From assembly GCA_016194975.1 (NCBI GenBank), contig JACQAM010000004.1, forward strand, positions 1 through 64,000: 64,000 nt of DNA, written 5' to 3'. This DNA comes from Bacteroidota bacterium. Its GTDB lineage: Bacteria; Bacteroidota; Bacteroidia; Palsa-965. The position numbers and the translations under genes are program-made. This document shows, piece after piece, positions 1 to 9,300 of this stretch. The first letter of the stretch is position 1. Each line of letters begins with the position of its first letter. The notes beneath the pieces were generated by a model. It worked only from the letters and a program-made list of their open reading frames with translations, was not told the origin of the DNA and searched no databases.

Positions 1-116
1 CGCAATTGTTGAAGAAGGAAATTATGTGAATAGCTCGAGGACCGGTGTATGGACTTCTTATTATCCATCCGGCGGAAAAAAATCGGAAATGACTTATGTG
101 AATAATCGGCCGAACG
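1..116 (+). repeat. 116-bp perfect direct repeat, copy 1
   Basis: Bases 1-116 are identical to 963-1078. They encode the repeat segment from AIVEEGNY to NNRPN of both MORN-like genes. The match begins at the very first base of the window. Contigs often end inside exact repeats, so this may be the physical start of an assembled contig. Confidence 0.9.
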
Positions 117-814
117 GGCATGCGGTTTTCTACAATGAAAAAGGACATAAATCGGAAGAAGGAACGTGGAAAGCAACACACTGGATCGGTGATTATAAAA
201 TGTTTTACACAAACGATTCCGTCCGCCAGGCATTTCATTACAATTCGCAGGGAAAGCGCGATGGCGCAAACTACATGTACTGGCCCAATGGGAGATTATG
301 GACTTCTGTCACCTACATCGATGGGAAAGAAAACGATTGGGTGTATGAATTTGATTCCACCGGAAGAATGCTCAGCGAATTTTTTTACACCGATGGGCAA
401 GAAGATATTTCGCAGAGAAAAATATTTCCCGGTTCTTATCATGAAGATCATCCCGGATATAATTACAGTACTGATCATGAATGCATTGATTGTCATGTAG
501 CAATTGTGGTGAACATGAAGGACAGCAGTGACAACGGCAAAATTTCTGATCCGAAACCCGATTCATCCATTGTGATCAATCAGTGGCCGAATGGAAAAGT
601 AAAAAGAGAAACGCTTTTTGTCAATGGAAATTCAACCGGCAACTTCACTGAATTTGACGAGAAAGGAAATCAAACCGGCATTTTTAAAAATTACCGGCTC
701 ATAGACGGAGAAGAATATTGTTACGACAGCAAAGGAAAATTAATGCGCATTGCATTATATAAAAACGGAAAATATGTGGGTGAAGCTCCATTACCGGAAA
801 AGGAAAATAGATGA
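2..814 (+). CDS. MORN-like (YwqK-type) repeat protein, 5' end outside window
   Basis: Open reading frame already running at base 2, so the start and any signal peptide lie upstream of the window. The neighbouring paralogue shows what is missing: a signal peptide followed by about 45 residues. The visible 270 residues are a chain of short repeats of the type Y.NG....G......Y..G....., for example YWPNGRL, QWPNGKVKRE and YKNGKYVGE. This is the MORN-variant pattern of the family annotated as YwqK-like 'toxin-antitoxin' proteins. In Bacteroidota these are usually exported proteins of unknown role, and the antitoxin label should not be trusted. The stop overlaps the next ATG by four bases (ATGA), so the two paralogues are translationally coupled. 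The first 116 bases are identical to part of the next gene. Confidence 0.75.
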   Translation, partial: AIVEEGNYVNSSRTGVWTSYYPSGGKKSEMTYVNNRPNGHAVFYNEKGHKSEEGTWKATHWIGDYKMFYTNDSVRQAFHYNSQGKRDGANYMYWPNGRLWTSVTYIDGKENDWVYEFDSTGRMLSEFFYTDGQEDISQRKIFPGSYHEDHPGYNYSTDHECIDCHVAIVVNMKDSSDNGKISDPKPDSSIVINQWPNGKVKRETLFVNGNSTGNFTEFDEKGNQTGIFKNYRLIDGEEYCYDSKGKLMRIALYKNGKYVGEAPLPEKENR

Positions 815-1511
815 GATCTCTCTTCGTCATACTATTTTTTCTCTCTTGCAGCATTCTTCCTGCGCAAAACGATACGCTCAACCGCATTGACAGTGCAGGA
901 AAAAAACAGGGTTATTTCATCATCACCGGGAAAATGAAAAATGATAAGTCATTTGCAGACTCCGCAATTGTTGAAGAAGGAAATTATGTGAATAGCTCGA
1001 GGACCGGTGTATGGACTTCTTATTATCCATCCGGCGGAAAAAAATCGGAAATGACTTATGTGAATAATCGGCCGAACGCTCCAATGGAAAAATGGAATTC
1101 GACGTACAAGTAAAAGATGGATTTAGCAACGGATGGACAAAAGAATACAATGACAGCGGACGGCTTTACCGACAGACATTTTTCGTTAACGGATCTATTG
1201 ATTCTTCAAGAACAAAAATATTTCCCCCGCTTCCGGAAGAAAATGATTCACAAAAAGACAATCGGGATTATCAATACGATCCTAACCGAAAAAAATATTA
1301 TGAGAATTCAAATCACCATGGATTTGATGAAGGCCAGCGTGTACTTTACAAGAATGGAAAAATCTCTCAGAAAGGAATATTTCGCGATAACAAATTACTG
1401 ACCGGCGAAGAACGCGTTTACGACGCCAATGGAAATCTTGTGCAGGTAAAATTATTCAGGGATGGAAAATATGTGGGTGATGGCCCTATTCCTGCTGATG
1501 CAAATAAGTAG
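811..1511 (+). pseudogene. Second MORN-like repeat gene, broken by internal deletion/frameshift
   Basis: Frame 1 opens with ATG at 811 and encodes a signal peptide (MRSLFVILFFLSCSILPAQN), then the same N-terminal repeat region as the upstream gene. It runs off into a short junk tail after NNRPN and stops at 1113. The rest of the protein continues in another frame from about 1080 to 1511 (SNGKMEFD...DGPIPADANK), aligned with the second half of the upstream paralogue. The frame break at about 1079 is exactly where the 116-bp identity to the window start ends. By comparison with the first gene, about 165 bp are missing there. Either the gene is a real pseudogene made by recombination between tandem copies, or the junction is an assembly error. 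An intact gene at this locus would be an exported MORN-repeat protein of about 260 residues. Confidence 0.7.
963..1078 (+). repeat. 116-bp perfect direct repeat, copy 2
   Basis: Identical to bases 1-116. The match ends at the frameshift junction in the second MORN-like gene (base 117 is g and base 1079 is c). Confidence 0.9.
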
Positions 1512-1625
1512 AGAGGTAATTTATTTTTTTTCAAACCAGCAGTTGCGGCAGGCAACGGGTAAATATTGCCACTGATTAACACCGATTACTTCACAGATTT
1601 TCTCTGCCGCTGCTGCTGACAACTG

Positions 1626-1680
1626 TCCGCCCGCCCGCCCGTGCCGGTACGGACGGGGATGACCCGGACGGACGGGCCGC
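1626..1680. repeat. GC-rich palindrome-like spacer element
   Basis: A strongly GC-rich run in an otherwise AT-rich spacer. It is made of repeated CCCG/CGGAC words, such as GTCCGCCCG, CCCGTGCCGG, TACGGACGGG and GGACGGGCC, that can fold back on each other. A similar 29-bp block lies inside cysS at 2986-3014. The rest of the 1512-1722 spacer shows nothing else apart from the cysS promoter. Confidence 0.5.
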
Positions 1681-1703
1681 TGATTTTTTTTCCTTCATTC
1701 TGC

Positions 1704-1711
1704 TACCTTTG
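1704..1711 (+). promoter_or_regulatory. Bacteroidota -7 promoter box for cysS
   Basis: TACCTTTG is a perfect match to the Bacteroidota primary-sigma -7 consensus TAnnTTTG. It ends 11 nt before the cysS ATG, which implies a 5' leader of only a few nucleotides. Confidence 0.6.
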
Positions 1712-1722
1712 TCACCGCAGCA

Positions 1723-3282
1723 ATGTCCGGCCAAAAACTTTTCATACACAACACACTCACGCGGAAAAAAGAATTATTCGTTCCGCTTAATCCTCCCTAC
1801 GTGGGCATGTACGTGTGCGGGCCTACGCTCTACAGCGATGTTCACATTGGAAATTGCAGAACGTTCACTTCATTCGATATCATTTACCGTTACCTCACAC
1901 ACATCGGGTACAACGTGCGCTACGTGCGCAACATTACGGATGTGGGCCATCTCGAAGATGAAAATGCAGGTGAAGGCGAAGACCGTATTGCAAAACAAGC
2001 GCGACTGAAAAAACTGGAGCCAATGGAAATTGTGCAGCGTTATGCTTTTGGTTTTCGTGAAGTGATGAATCTGCTCAATCTTGTTCCGCCTTCTATTGAG
2101 CCAACAGCATCCGGCCACATCATCGAGCAGATCGAGATGACGGAAAAAATAATTGAGCAGGGATTCGCTTACGTGAAAGACGGAACCGTTTGGTTTGATG
2201 TGGAAAAATTCGCGAAGAAAAATAATTATGGAATTCTTTCGGGGAGAACGCCCGAAGATCAGCAGAGTAATACGCGCGAACTCGACGGGCAGGATGAAAA
2301 ACGCGGGCGACTCGATTTTGCATTATGGAAAAAAGCAAAACCGGAACACATCATGCGGTGGAATTCTCCGTGGGGAGAAGGTTTCCCGGGATGGCACATC
2401 GAGTGTTCGGCAATGAGCAGAAAATATCTCGGTGAAACTTTTGACATTCACGGTGGAGGAATGGATCTCATTCCCACGCATCATACGAATGAAATTGCGC
2501 AGAGCGTAGGATGTTGTGGTGAAGCTCCTGTGAAATACTGGATTCACACGAACATGCTTACCATTAACGGACAAAAAATGTCGCGCTCGCTTGGAAATGT
2601 TTTTCTTCCGGTAGAATTATTTACGGGAATGAAACTCGCTGCCGATTCGAAAAGCGCAACTCCATCGCAGGCAAAACTCGATGGAAAACATCCGTTGTTC
2701 GATAAAGGTTATTCGCCGATGACCGTTCGTTTTGCAATGATGCAAACGCATTATTCCAGCACGCTCGATTTTTCGAACGATTCATTACAAGCATCAGAAA
2801 AAGGGTTTCGCAAATTAATGGAAGCGGTTCGTCTTCTCGACAAACTCAAAACTTCTGCCACTTCTTCTTTTGACGTGAAAGAATTCAGAAAGCGATGCTA
2901 CGATGCAATGAATGATGATTTCAATACACCTGTTCTTCTTGCGCAGTTGTTCGATGCGGCGCGCATTATCAATTCGGTGAATGATGCCCGCCCGCACGAT
3001 GCGGCCGGACGGGGAAAAGAAACTTTAACTGCAGGTGATCTCGGTGAATTGAAAAAAACAATACATGATTTTGTTTACGATGTACTCGGGTTGAAAGATG
3101 ACGTGATGGAAAATTCCGGAAATGCTGCTGACGGTTTGATGCAACTCATCATTCGCCTGCGTGCCGATGCGCGCACGAAAAAAGATTTTGCAACGAGTGA
3201 TGTGATCCGCGATGAACTTGCAAAACTGAATATCGTGTTAAAAGATGGTAAGGACGGAACTGACTGGGAAATGAAATCGTAA
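1723..3282 (+). CDS. cysS: Cysteine--tRNA ligase (cysteinyl-tRNA synthetase)
   Basis: Charges tRNA-Cys with cysteine in the cytoplasm using ATP. This is a class I synthetase of 519 residues. It has the CGPT zinc/cysteine-site motif, the HIGN version of the HIGH signature near residue 40 ([10 protein letters not shown]), the second zinc-site region ([10 protein letters not shown]), HGGG..L..THH..E, and KMSRSLGN as the KMSKS loop near residue 290. The C-terminal DALR-like helical domain follows and ends in the anticodon-binding tail. The start is set by the TAnnTTTG box just upstream. Near residue 425 the sequence [10 protein letters not shown] is encoded by a GC-rich palindrome-like block (2986-3014) and looks like a short in-frame insertion in a loop of the helical domain. 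The gene should be functional. Confidence 0.97.
   Translation: MSGQKLFIHNTLTRKKELFVPLNPPYVGMYVCGPTLYSDVHIGNCRTFTSFDIIYRYLTHIGYNVRYVRNITDVGHLEDENAGEGEDRIAKQARLKKLEPMEIVQRYAFGFREVMNLLNLVPPSIEPTASGHIIEQIEMTEKIIEQGFAYVKDGTVWFDVEKFAKKNNYGILSGRTPEDQQSNTRELDGQDEKRGRLDFALWKKAKPEHIMRWNSPWGEGFPGWHIECSAMSRKYLGETFDIHGGGMDLIPTHHTNEIAQSVGCCGEAPVKYWIHTNMLTINGQKMSRSLGNVFLPVELFTGMKLAADSKSATPSQAKLDGKHPLFDKGYSPMTVRFAMMQTHYSSTLDFSNDSLQASEKGFRKLMEAVRLLDKLKTSATSSFDVKEFRKRCYDAMNDDFNTPVLLAQLFDAARIINSVNDARPHDAAGRGKETLTAGDLGELKKTIHDFVYDVLGLKDDVMENSGNAADGLMQLIIRLRADARTKKDFATSDVIRDELAKLNIVLKDGKDGTDWEMKS
2986..3014. repeat. GC-rich palindrome-like insertion inside cysS
   Basis: The 29-bp block begins GCCCGCCCG and ends CCGGACGGGG, so its two ends are nearly complementary. 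It is much richer in GC than the surrounding codons and resembles the spacer element at 1626-1680. It encodes [10 protein letters not shown] in frame. Confidence 0.45.
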
Positions 3283-3341
3283 ATTAAGTCATTGGGACGT
3301 TCATCTCCAATGGTCAACAAACACTCCATGACAATTCACCA

Positions 3342-4349
3342 ATGACACCAATGTACTCCGTGAAATTTTTTTTCGTTTTAGCTTTCGTTTTCACTCTGGC
3401 AATTTCCTCCTGCTCTTCCGGAAATCCAGGCGATCATAAGAATGATTCTGCTGTTACCACTCCGAAAAAACCCAGAGTGAAAGGCCCTGCATTCTCTTCC
3501 GACTCGGCATTTGCATTCGTACAAAAGCAAGTTGATTTCGGCCCGCGTATTCCGGGCACACCTGCGCACGACGCATGCGCACAGTTTTTCATTGACAAAC
3601 TGAAGAGTTACGGTTATCCTGCAACCACGCAGGAATCTTCCGGATCATCTTACGACGGAAGAAATTTCACGATCAAAAATATTTTCGTGCAATACAAACC
3701 GGAACGCAAAGAAAGAATTCTCCTGCTCGCGCACTGGGACACGCGCCCGTACGCAGATCTCGACGAGGACACTGCATTCCGGAAAAAACCTTTTGACGGA
3801 GCTGATGATGGAGGAAGCAGCGCAGCAGTTCTGCTCGAGATGGCGAAAATTGTCAATGAAAAAGATCCGGGCATCGGTGTCGATTTTCTTTTTTCCGATG
3901 CTGAAGATCTCGGTGATAACGGCGGCGATGCAAAAACATGGTGCATAGGAACGCAGTATTGGGCGCAGCATACTCCACCGGGATACACAGCGGGATTTGC
4001 AATTCTCCTGGATATGGTGGGAGGAAAAATGCCGCTCTTTCCGCGTGAAGGAACTTCTGTTTTTTTCGCGCCCGACATTGTGAACAAAGTGTGGATGGCT
4101 GCAGCGGCACTCGGGTACGGAGGAATTTTTACCAATGATGTGACGGGCGAAACAACTGACGATCATCTTTACATCAACCAGATCACGCGCATTCCCTGCA
4201 TTGATATCGTGCATTACAATCCCGTTACGCACGACTACCCGGAGTGGCATCACAAGCACACCGACAATATGAGCAACATCGATAAGAACACACTGGGAAT
4301 TGTGGGCAATGTGCTGGTGGACGTGATCTACAACGAGAATGTGAAGTAG
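3342..4349 (+). CDS. M28-family zinc peptidase / glutaminyl-peptide cyclotransferase-like lipoprotein
   Basis: Exported lipoprotein: a hydrophobic signal is followed by a lipobox with Cys (AISSCSSG) near residue 25. It is then a single M28 domain of about 270 residues. Expected metal ligands are visible: HWDTRPYAD, DGADDGGSSAAVLLEMA, DAEDLGD, the TGETTDDH region and a final HKHTDN. The WCIGTQYWA and HTDNMSNID segments are typical of the branch annotated as glutaminyl cyclase, which forms N-terminal pyroglutamate, rather than ordinary aminopeptidases. Whether it cyclises or hydrolyses cannot be decided from sequence alone. The start could be ATG at 3342 or 3351. A 123-bp MITE-like element begins eight bases after the stop. 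Confidence 0.85.
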   Translation: MTPMYSVKFFFVLAFVFTLAISSCSSGNPGDHKNDSAVTTPKKPRVKGPAFSSDSAFAFVQKQVDFGPRIPGTPAHDACAQFFIDKLKSYGYPATTQESSGSSYDGRNFTIKNIFVQYKPERKERILLLAHWDTRPYADLDEDTAFRKKPFDGADDGGSSAAVLLEMAKIVNEKDPGIGVDFLFSDAEDLGDNGGDAKTWCIGTQYWAQHTPPGYTAGFAILLDMVGGKMPLFPREGTSVFFAPDIVNKVWMAAAALGYGGIFTNDVTGETTDDHLYINQITRIPCIDIVHYNPVTHDYPEWHHKHTDNMSNIDKNTLGIVGNVLVDVIYNENVK

Positions 4350-4357
4350 TTTCTTAA

Positions 4358-4480
4358 GGGCATCTCTAATAACTTCGAACTGCTGCGTTGGGCTACGTCC
4401 TCAAAATCCTCATTTACGAATAGTAAATTCCGGTTTTTCGGGCTTGCCCGCCTTGCATTTCTGTATTTTTAGAGATGCCC
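4358..4480. mobile_element. MITE-like element, copy 1 (123 bp)
   Basis: Non-coding 123-bp unit with terminal inverted repeats GGGCATCTCTAA / TTAGAGATGCCC, flanked on both sides by TTAA (4354-4357 and 4481-4484), a likely 4-bp target duplication. The interior is itself a long imperfect foldback centred on TTTACGAATAGTAAA. A second copy in the opposite orientation lies at 12769-12891 and differs at about five positions. It has no open reading frame, so it would need a transposase encoded elsewhere. Confidence 0.8.
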
Positions 4481-4583
4481 TTAACAAATCCTCTTCGTTT
4501 TTCAACATTTTTCCATAGTTATTCACACACTCTTTCATTTACGCTCTTGTTGTATTTTCTTTGGGTTTCGCAAAAAAAATACA

Positions 4584-5165
4584 ATGAAAAAAATTCTCTC
4601 CCTTCTTTTTACTGCACTTTTCGTTTCTGGAACTTCTTACGCGGAACTTGTCTGGAAAACAGGATATGTCATTCTTAATTCAGGCGATTCGGTTAAAGGA
4701 GACATTCATGTAAACACGACCAAAGAACTCTCGCTTTTTTCCAAAGTTTCTCTTAAGCAGGGCGAGGCCACAAAAACATACAAGCCCGAAGTGGTGAAAG
4801 AATTCGGTTTCGAACAAACACGTTTCATTTCAAGAACGATCGACGGAGAATTGTCATTCGTGAAAGTTCTTTCATCCGGCAGAATAAATCTTTATGAGTT
4901 GCAATATGAATTGCAGCGCGGGAATGAAGTGATCGTTGATTCCGATTATTTCATTGAGAAAAATGACGGAAGCGGTTCGCTCGAAAAAGTGAAAACAGGA
5001 AAGTTCAAAAAAACAGTTGCCGAACTGATGGCAGATAATACCGAACTGGTGGCCCGCGTTCAGAACGATGATAAAAAATATGAGATCGCCGATATTCAGA
5101 AAGTCGTTGAGGAATACAACACCTGGTATCAGCAACAGAACGGTTCCCTGCAGGGATCGCGTTAA
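4584..5165 (+). CDS. Secreted/periplasmic protein of unknown function
   Basis: 193 residues. A clear signal peptide (MKKILSLLFTALFVSGTSYA) with an AYA-type cleavage site near residue 20 is followed by a soluble, charged domain without transmembrane segments. The mature part begins WKTGYVILNSGDSVKGDI, reminiscent of the small beta-rich domain in Bacteroidota proteins that starts 'G.I.l..GD...G.I'. The C-terminal half is helical and lysine-rich (EKVKTGKFKKTVAELM). No catalytic motif is visible. It is a single gene between the MITE-like element and polA. I cannot assign a function. Confidence 0.7.
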   Translation: MKKILSLLFTALFVSGTSYAELVWKTGYVILNSGDSVKGDIHVNTTKELSLFSKVSLKQGEATKTYKPEVVKEFGFEQTRFISRTIDGELSFVKVLSSGRINLYELQYELQRGNEVIVDSDYFIEKNDGSGSLEKVKTGKFKKTVAELMADNTELVARVQNDDKKYEIADIQKVVEEYNTWYQQQNGSLQGSR

Positions 5166-5343
5166 GATTTTCCCTTAGTAGTAGTTTCCGCCCTCAGCCC
5201 TGAAGCAGCAATGTTTCCGGGCTGTGTGGTTTTTAACCGGAAAAGATTTGAGGATGGAAGAATGGAGTAATTGTACGATTATCTTTTTCTCAACTCCTTC
5301 TATTCTCAATTCCCCCATTCGTAATCCGTATATTCGCTTCTCT

Positions 5344-8187
5344 ATGAAAAAGAAATTATTTCTTCTCGACGCATTCGCTCTCATCTATCGCTCTTATTTT
5401 GCTTTTGCCAATAATCCACGTATCAATTCGAAAGGTGTTAACACTTCCGCCGTATTCGGATTCACGAATACTATTCTTGAATTGCTCAAAAAAGAAAATC
5501 CTACGCACATCGCTGTTGTATTCGATACCGCCGAACCCACGCACCGCCATATCGAATTTGAAGATTACAAAGCACATCGTGAAGAAATGCCGGAAGATCT
5601 TGCTGCTTCCCTTCCTTACATTTTCGAATTGCTGGAAGCTTTCAATATCGCTGTTCTGAAATCAGATGGATTTGAAGCGGATGATGTGATAGGCACACTC
5701 GCCAAGAAAGCAGAGAAAAAAGGATTCGTCACTTACATGATGACGCCCGATAAAGATTTCGGACAACTCGTCTCCGATAATATTTTCATTTACAAACCCG
5801 GTTACAAAGGCGGCCCTCCTGAAAAACTCGGCGTAAAAGAGATCTGTGATAAATACGGAATTAAATCGCCGCTGCAGGTTATTGATATTCTCGGTTTGAT
5901 GGGCGATGCTGTCGATAATATTCCGGGCATAAAAGGTGTCGGAGAAAAAACGGCCATGTCACTCATACAGGAATTCGGCAGCGTAGAAAATGTGCTGGAG
6001 AATACCGACAAGATCAAAGGAAAAATGCGCGAAAAAGTGGAGGCCGGAAAAGAGAATGCAGTATTATCAAAACGGCTTGCAACTATTCTCATTGACGCTC
6101 CTGTTCCATTGGATGAAGAACATTTGCGCGCAAAAGAGATCGATCGCGAAAAAGTAAAAACTCTTTTTGCAGAAATGGAATTCCGCCGTCTTGCTCAACA
6201 GGTGCTTGGAGAAGAACTTCCTGCTGCTACCAATGGAAAACAGGAAACAGCAGACGATTCTTCCAATGAGAATTCAGGCCCGTCGAAAAAAACAAAACCG
6301 GGGCAGATGGATATTTTCGGCCATACCGGGAAAACAGAAGAAGAAACTTCCTCCGATGCGGAAGAAAAAGTGCTGAAGAATATTGAGAACACCCCTCACG
6401 AATATGAACTGACCGATACCGAAGCAAAAAGAAAAAAACTTATTCATGAACTGAATTCAAAAAAGAATTTCTGCTTCGATACGGAAACCACCGGGCTTGA
6501 TACACTTTCGGCAGAACTCGTAGGCATGTCCTTCAGCTGGAAGGATCATCACGGATTTTACATTCCGTTCACCGGCGATAAAAAAGAAACGCAGAAGATC
6601 GTAGATGAATTCAAACCGCTTTTCTCGGATGAAAAAATTATCAAAACGGGACAGAATATAAAATACGATATGAGCGTGCTGAAAAATTATGGCGTGGAAA
6701 TAAAAGGTGTGTTGTTCGATACGATGATCGCGCATTATCTCATTCAGCCCGAAATGCGTCACGGGATGGACGTGCTCGCCGAAACTTATCTCTCTTATTC
6801 TCCTGTAAGTATTGAAACGCTCATTGGTAAAAAAGGGAAAAGCCAGATTTCCATGCGCGATGTTCCGATTGAAAAAATAAAAGAATATGCAGCAGAAGAT
6901 GCCGACATTACCTGGCAACTCGCAGAATATTTTTCTCCGAAACTGAAAGAACTCAATGCACAGAAATTATTCGAAGAAATAGAAATGCCATTGGTGCCTG
7001 TACTTTCCGCAATGGAAAGAGAAGGAATTGCACTGGACGCTGCATTCCTGAAAAAACTTTCAGGCCATCTGGAAAAAGATATTGAGAAGATCGAAAAACA
7101 AATACAACAACTCGCAGGCACTGCATTCAATATTTCTTCGCCGAAGCAAGTGGGAGATATTTTATTCGAAGTTTTAAAAGTTGCAGAGAAACCGAAAAAA
7201 ACAAAAACGGGACAGTATGCAACCGGTGAAGATGTATTGCTGAAACTCGTGAACAAACACGCGATCGTTCCTGCTATTCTCGATTATCGCGAACTCGTGA
7301 AACTGAAAAATACGTACGTCGATACGCTGCCGGAAATGGTGAATCCTGTTTCGGGAAGAGTACACACTTCCTTCAACCAAGTGGTCGCTGCAACCGGAAG
7401 ACTGAGTTCAGATAATCCGAATCTCCAGAATATTCCTGTCCGCACCGAACGCGGAAAAGAAATACGGAAAGCTTTTATTGCGCGCAATAAAGATCACCTG
7501 TTGCTCAGCGCCGATTATTCCCAGATAGAATTGCGCATTGTTGCTTCTATCAGCGGCGATAAAAATATGTGCGAAGCATTCCGCGAAGGAAAAGATATTC
7601 ACACGGCTACTGCGGCGCACGTGTACGGCATCAGCGAAAAAGAAGTGACGAAAGAAATGCGTTACAAAGCGAAGAGCGTGAACTTCGGAATCATTTACGG
7701 ACAAGGCGCATTCGGCCTCGCAGAAAATCTCGGAATTCCAAGAGCAGAAGCAAAAGAACTCATTGAAAATTATTTTCGGGAATATTCCGGAATAAAAAAA
7801 TACATGGACGACACGGTGAACTTTGCGCGCGAGTACGGGTACGTGCAAACTATACGCGGGCGCCGGCGCTACCTGCGCGATATTTCTTCGGCGAATGCCG
7901 TGGTGCGCGGATTCGCAGAACGCAACGCCATCAATGCGCCGATACAGGGATCAGCAGCAGATATGATCAAACTGGCAATGATCAATGTGCACCGTGAATT
8001 GACCGCGCAGAAATTCAAAACGAAATTACTTTTACAGGTTCATGATGAACTGGTATTTGACGTTCCGCAAAAAGAAGTGGAGAAAGTAAAACCGGTCATT
8101 GAATCGGCGATGCTGAATGCATTGCCGCTGAATGTTCCCATCGAAGTGGGAATAGGCACAGGTGTGAATTGGCTGGACGCACACTGA
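5344..8187 (+). CDS. polA: DNA polymerase I
   Basis: Gap-filling and repair polymerase, 947 residues. Start chosen at ATG 5344 (MKKKLFLLDAFALIYRSYFA), where family homology begins. The frame is open 40 codons further upstream but that part has no family resemblance. Order of domains: 5'-3' flap exonuclease (about 1-290, with FEADDVIGTLAKKAEKKG and GLMGDAVDNIPGIKGVGEKTA), a low-complexity linker, a 3'-5' exonuclease with an intact DTETTGLD and YAAEDADIT, then the polymerase domain with motif A (SADYSQIELRIVASIS), motif B (KSVNFGIIYGQGAFGL) and motif C (VHDELVF). All key acidic residues of the proofreading site appear present. TATATTCG just upstream of the start is one base off the TAnnTTTG box. 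Confidence 0.97.
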   Translation: MKKKLFLLDAFALIYRSYFAFANNPRINSKGVNTSAVFGFTNTILELLKKENPTHIAVVFDTAEPTHRHIEFEDYKAHREEMPEDLAASLPYIFELLEAFNIAVLKSDGFEADDVIGTLAKKAEKKGFVTYMMTPDKDFGQLVSDNIFIYKPGYKGGPPEKLGVKEICDKYGIKSPLQVIDILGLMGDAVDNIPGIKGVGEKTAMSLIQEFGSVENVLENTDKIKGKMREKVEAGKENAVLSKRLATILIDAPVPLDEEHLRAKEIDREKVKTLFAEMEFRRLAQQVLGEELPAATNGKQETADDSSNENSGPSKKTKPGQMDIFGHTGKTEEETSSDAEEKVLKNIENTPHEYELTDTEAKRKKLIHELNSKKNFCFDTETTGLDTLSAELVGMSFSWKDHHGFYIPFTGDKKETQKIVDEFKPLFSDEKIIKTGQNIKYDMSVLKNYGVEIKGVLFDTMIAHYLIQPEMRHGMDVLAETYLSYSPVSIETLIGKKGKSQISMRDVPIEKIKEYAAEDADITWQLAEYFSPKLKELNAQKLFEEIEMPLVPVLSAMEREGIALDAAFLKKLSGHLEKDIEKIEKQIQQLAGTAFNISSPKQVGDILFEVLKVAEKPKKTKTGQYATGEDVLLKLVNKHAIVPAILDYRELVKLKNTYVDTLPEMVNPVSGRVHTSFNQVVAATGRLSSDNPNLQNIPVRTERGKEIRKAFIARNKDHLLLSADYSQIELRIVASISGDKNMCEAFREGKDIHTATAAHVYGISEKEVTKEMRYKAKSVNFGIIYGQGAFGLAENLGIPRAEAKELIENYFREYSGIKKYMDDTVNFAREYGYVQTIRGRRRYLRDISSANAVVRGFAERNAINAPIQGSAADMIKLAMINVHRELTAQKFKTKLLLQVHDELVFDVPQKEVEKVKPVIESAMLNALPLNVPIEVGIGTGVNWLDAH

Positions 8188-8235
8188 TGCGAATTACGAA
8201 TAGTGCAGCTATGCGTATCATTCGTAATTCGTATC
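8186..8235. repeat. Intergenic foldback (ACGAATT family)
   Basis: Arms 8186-8201 and 8220-8235 are 16 bp with one mismatch, built from GAATTACGAAT. The left arm overlaps the polA stop. It may act as a transcription terminator for polA. Confidence 0.6.
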
Positions 8236-8299
8236 ACTTTGTTCAGAAATTCTTTTAATATGCTGCACCATTCACTTGCCATTATGCGTTATACTGAAG

Positions 8300-8307
8300 T
8301 ATATTTG
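8300..8307 (+). promoter_or_regulatory. Bacteroidota -7 promoter box
   Basis: TATATTTG is a perfect TAnnTTTG match 18 nt before the ATG at 8326, with a TTG at 8276-8278 as a possible -33 element. Confidence 0.6.
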
Positions 8308-8325
8308 GCGGCAATAAAATAAAAG

Positions 8326-9228
8326 ATGTTCAAACGCTTCTCATCCGTTATTTTTCTCACGATTGTTTTCACTGCACTTGAATTCTCCTGTAGTGATACG
8401 GCCAATAATGGCAATGCAGGATCTGATACCACCGCGATCGACCTGAATAAAAATGTTGTTTCTGCGCAGAATGTTTTTTATTACGTTCCGTCGCCGGTTG
8501 AAATGGCCAGTCTGCTGAAAACTGCGGGAGCGAAATACAATAAAAATTTTCTGAATGATCCGATGAATGCACCGAAGTACAGCACCACTTCATCGCGCGC
8601 ATTGAATCTCGGTGTGTATGGAACTGATCTCGCATTCGCCGGAATTTTTGATGAACATGCAGAAACAATGCTGTACATGAATTGCACCGGCAAGATCGCT
8701 GATGCGCTGCACGTGAGTTCTGCTTTCGATAATGACCGCCATTCACGTTTGGAAAACAATATGAATAATCGCGACAGCGTGTTGAGTATTATCACCGATA
8801 CGTATTGGGATTGCGATGCATTGTTCCGCGAGAATCATCAGGACGAAGCTTCTTCGCTCATGCTCGCCGGAGGATGGATAGAAGGCCTCTATCTCGCATG
8901 CAAAGTGGCGGAAGAAACAAACAGCAACGATATTCGCATTCGCATCGTGGAGCAGCGTTCTGCGCTTGATAAACTCATTGTAGTGCTCGATAAAGAAAAT
9001 AATTCCGACGTTAAATCAATCGATGATCAGTTGAAGTCGTTGAAAAAATATTTCGACGCACTACCGAAAACTGCCGACGGGCCCGTAAAAAACTCGACAG
9101 ATACTTTAAGCGGAGTCACCACGGTCGGCGATGATACCCAGAAACAGGTTAGTCTTAATGACCTGGAATTCAACAATATATTGGCACTTACCACTTCTAT
9201 CCGGAATTCAGTTGTAAATCAGAACTGA
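8326..9228 (+). CDS. Lipoprotein of unknown function
   Basis: 300 residues. The signal peptide ends in a lipobox-like LEFSCSD with Cys near residue 22, followed by an acidic low-complexity stretch (SDTANNGNAGSDTTAID). The rest is soluble and mostly helical (FYYVPSPVEMASLLKTAG, GWIEGLYLACKVAEE). The pattern is one I associate with conserved Bacteroidota lipoproteins of no known function. No enzymatic motif is visible. It has its own promoter and is followed by another exported protein at 9301 in the same direction. Confidence 0.75.
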   Translation: MFKRFSSVIFLTIVFTALEFSCSDTANNGNAGSDTTAIDLNKNVVSAQNVFYYVPSPVEMASLLKTAGAKYNKNFLNDPMNAPKYSTTSSRALNLGVYGTDLAFAGIFDEHAETMLYMNCTGKIADALHVSSAFDNDRHSRLENNMNNRDSVLSIITDTYWDCDALFRENHQDEASSLMLAGGWIEGLYLACKVAEETNSNDIRIRIVEQRSALDKLIVVLDKENNSDVKSIDDQLKSLKKYFDALPKTADGPVKNSTDTLSGVTTVGDDTQKQVSLNDLEFNNILALTTSIRNSVVNQN

Positions 9229-9300
9229 AACTCCTTCCCGATTTTTTTCGTAAAAGCAGTTTGGCACACTTTCTGAAAAGTTTGTCATAAAACCCCGTCT

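Noticed and set aside
2-814. MORN-like genes as a toxin-antitoxin system
   Set aside because: The YwqK label comes from a family name only; the paralogue has a signal peptide and no toxin gene is nearby.
3645-4259. 204-residue minus-strand open frame
   Set aside because: Antisense shadow of the M28 peptidase, which has all metal ligands.
5224-5343. 40 extra codons in front of polA
   Set aside because: Family homology begins at ATG 5344 (MKKKLFLLDA); the upstream part has no resemblance and lies in the promoter spacer.
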